Source: an uncultured Eubacteriales bacterium (lineage in GTDB: Bacteria; Bacillota; Clostridia; Oscillospirales; CAG-272). From it: DNA of 64,000 nucleotides. The notes below the pieces were generated by a model that saw only the letters and a list, made by a program, of their open reading frames with translations, was not told the DNA's origin and did not search any database. Position 1 is the first letter of the stretch. Every line of letters begins with the position of its first letter. A program made the translations under genes and the position numbers. Of this stretch, positions 62,978 to 64,000 are shown piece after piece. The stretch is taken from contig CAKSER010000005.1 of NCBI GenBank assembly GCA_934447715.1, forward strand, positions 1 to 64,000, in the 5' to 3' direction.

Positions 62978-64000
62978 ATGTGCGACATTAAAGCAAATGA
63001 AGGGATGCAGTCTTGCGGTGTTATATACGCAAGATATTCATCATCCGGTCAGCGTGAGGAGTCAATCGAAGGGCAGCTCCGCGAATGCCGCGAATATGCA
63101 AAAAGGCAAAACATTATAATTGTCGGCGAATACTGCGATTACGCCATAACCGGCACGTCGGACAAGCGCCCCGAATTTCAAAGGTTGATAAGAGACAGTT
63201 CAAAGGGTCAGTTTTCATTTGTCATTACATGGAAGAACGACCGATTTGCAAGAAGCAGATATGACAGTGCAGTATATAAATACAAACTGAAGCAAAACGG
63301 TGTGCGCATACTGTATGCAAAAGAATCCATTCCCGACGGTCCCGAAGGGATTATACTTGAGTCTGTAATGGAAGGGTTCGCAGAATACTACTCGGCAAAC
63401 TTAAGCCAAAATGTCAAACGCGGTTTTTATGATTCAGCGCTGAAGCTTCAGACACTCGGACAAAATTGCTACGGACTGCAGCGAGCGGCTGACGGGAGAT
63501 GGGAACAAAACCCGTCTCAAGCGCCGATTGTAAGAAGAATATTTGAAGAATATTCCTCGGGCAAGTCAGCAAAGGACATTTATACCGACCTTAATTCGGA
63601 GGGATACCGGACACTGCGGGGAAACAATTTCAGCAAAAGCTCGCTCGGCGACATATTAAGAAACGAAAAATACTGTGGAGTGTATAAATATGCCGATATC
63701 CGAGTTGAAGACGGAATCCCTGCAATCGTCAGTAAAGAATTGTTTGATAAGGTACAAAAAATGGTTAAGATTCACAGTGAAAAGCCTGCCCTTAAAAAGT
63801 TCGAAGGAGGATTTCTTCTCACCGGCAAGCTGTTCTGCGGCCATTGCGGAGAAGCAATGACCGGAGATGGAGGAACATCCGGGACGGGGCGCGTATACCA
63901 TTACTACACATGCAATAACAGGCGAATCAAAAAATGCAAGAAAGAACGGGTGCCCAAGCAGTGGATAGAAGATCTGATCGTCCAAAAACTGGTCGAAATC
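62978..64000 (+). CDS. Serine recombinase (probable phage integrase), C-terminus beyond the window
   Basis: 341 residues are visible and the frame is open at the right edge. ATG 62978 has GGAGG 3 bases upstream. Catalytic domain: GVIYARYSSSGQREESIEGQ, then VITWKNDRFARSRYDSAVYK and GIILESVMEGFAEYYSANLS; recombinase domain: GLQRAADGRWEQNPSQAPIV, then SKSSLGDILRNEKYCGVYKY; zinc ribbon: LFCGHCGEAMTGDGG followed by YYTCNNRRIKKCKKERV. This is the large serine integrase type. It is the likely integrase of the prophage; the attachment site should lie just past the window. It is a different lineage from the recombinase at 14.2-16.4 kb. Confidence 0.88.
   Translation, partial: MCDIKANEGMQSCGVIYARYSSSGQREESIEGQLRECREYAKRQNIIIVGEYCDYAITGTSDKRPEFQRLIRDSSKGQFSFVITWKNDRFARSRYDSAVYKYKLKQNGVRILYAKESIPDGPEGIILESVMEGFAEYYSANLSQNVKRGFYDSALKLQTLGQNCYGLQRAADGRWEQNPSQAPIVRRIFEEYSSGKSAKDIYTDLNSEGYRTLRGNNFSKSSLGDILRNEKYCGVYKYADIRVEDGIPAIVSKELFDKVQKMVKIHSEKPALKKFEGGFLLTGKLFCGHCGEAMTGDGGTSGTGRVYHYYTCNNRRIKKCKKERVPKQWIEDLIVQKLVEI

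Larger units (their letters stand above)
29722..64000. mobile_element. Siphovirus prophage, right end outside the window
   Basis: A complete temperate-phage order is present: lysis, tail, head, packaging, late regulator, replication/recombination, Cro, repressor, conversion genes and a serine integrase still open at the right edge. The left boundary lies between the lipoprotein promoter and the lysis-end terminators (29722-29865). Since integrase genes of this kind sit next to attP, the right attachment site should be just beyond the window. Structural genes (SPP1-like portal, PBSX-type terminase, Minor_capsid, Gp15) resemble Listeria A118-like and other Firmicutes siphoviruses. All structural genes look intact. 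Confidence 0.9.

Overview
The window looks like chromosomal DNA of a low-to-mid GC, spore-forming Clostridia member, probably Ruminococcaceae/Oscillospiraceae. The evidence is Firmicutes-type housekeeping genes (rny, mnmE), a SpoVT-like sporulation regulator domain, strong AGGAGG ribosome sites, TTGACA/TATAAT promoters, and a type I dockerin, a module typical of cellulosome-making Clostridia. No species call is possible from sequence alone.

Region 1 (1-12.5 kb, all minus strand) is an exopolysaccharide locus. A promoter near 12.5 kb fires leftward through a broken phosphoglycosyl transferase, a membrane UDP-sugar 4,6-dehydratase, a PLP aminotransferase, an intact phosphoglycosyl transferase, a GT2, a UDP-sugar 6-dehydrogenase, a GT4, a hexapeptide acyltransferase, a second GT4, a Wzy-like polymerase and a TupA-like ATP-grasp protein. 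The start of a secreted phosphodiester-glycosidase-like gene runs off the left edge. Together these would make a lipid-linked repeat unit containing amino- and uronic sugars. No flippase is visible.

Region 2 (12.7-16.5 kb) holds small, partly frameshifted mobile-element genes and a large serine recombinase. The recombinase runs in frame into about 150 residues of SpoVT (end of the AbrB domain plus the GAF-like domain). This looks like an element integrated inside spoVT.

Region 3 (16.5-29.7 kb) is core chromosome: a small TGD-anchored surface protein behind a structured leader, a metallophosphoesterase, mnmE, rny, an M48 membrane protease, an operon of a parallel beta-helix protein and a DUF4838/GH20-like protein, a YgjP-like metallopeptidase, tRNA-Ser(CGA) with a duplicated 5' half, tRNA-linked repeats and a lipoprotein.

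Region 4 (about 29.8 kb to beyond the right edge) is a siphovirus prophage, nearly all on the minus strand. From left to right it carries lysis (an amidase with a dockerin, and a holin), tail, head, portal and terminase genes, a ParB-DUF4417 protein, a late regulator, a C5 methyltransferase, replication and recombination genes (replisome organizer, SSB, YqaJ exonuclease, Sak-type annealase), an AT-rich tract with a 12-bp/70-bp iteron array that looks like a replication origin, a PAPS-reductase-like protein and a Cro-like gene. A divergent CI/Cro switch with palindromic operators follows, then an S24-type repressor, two tandem DUF4352 lipoproteins (probable lysogenic conversion genes) and a serine integrase cut by the window edge.
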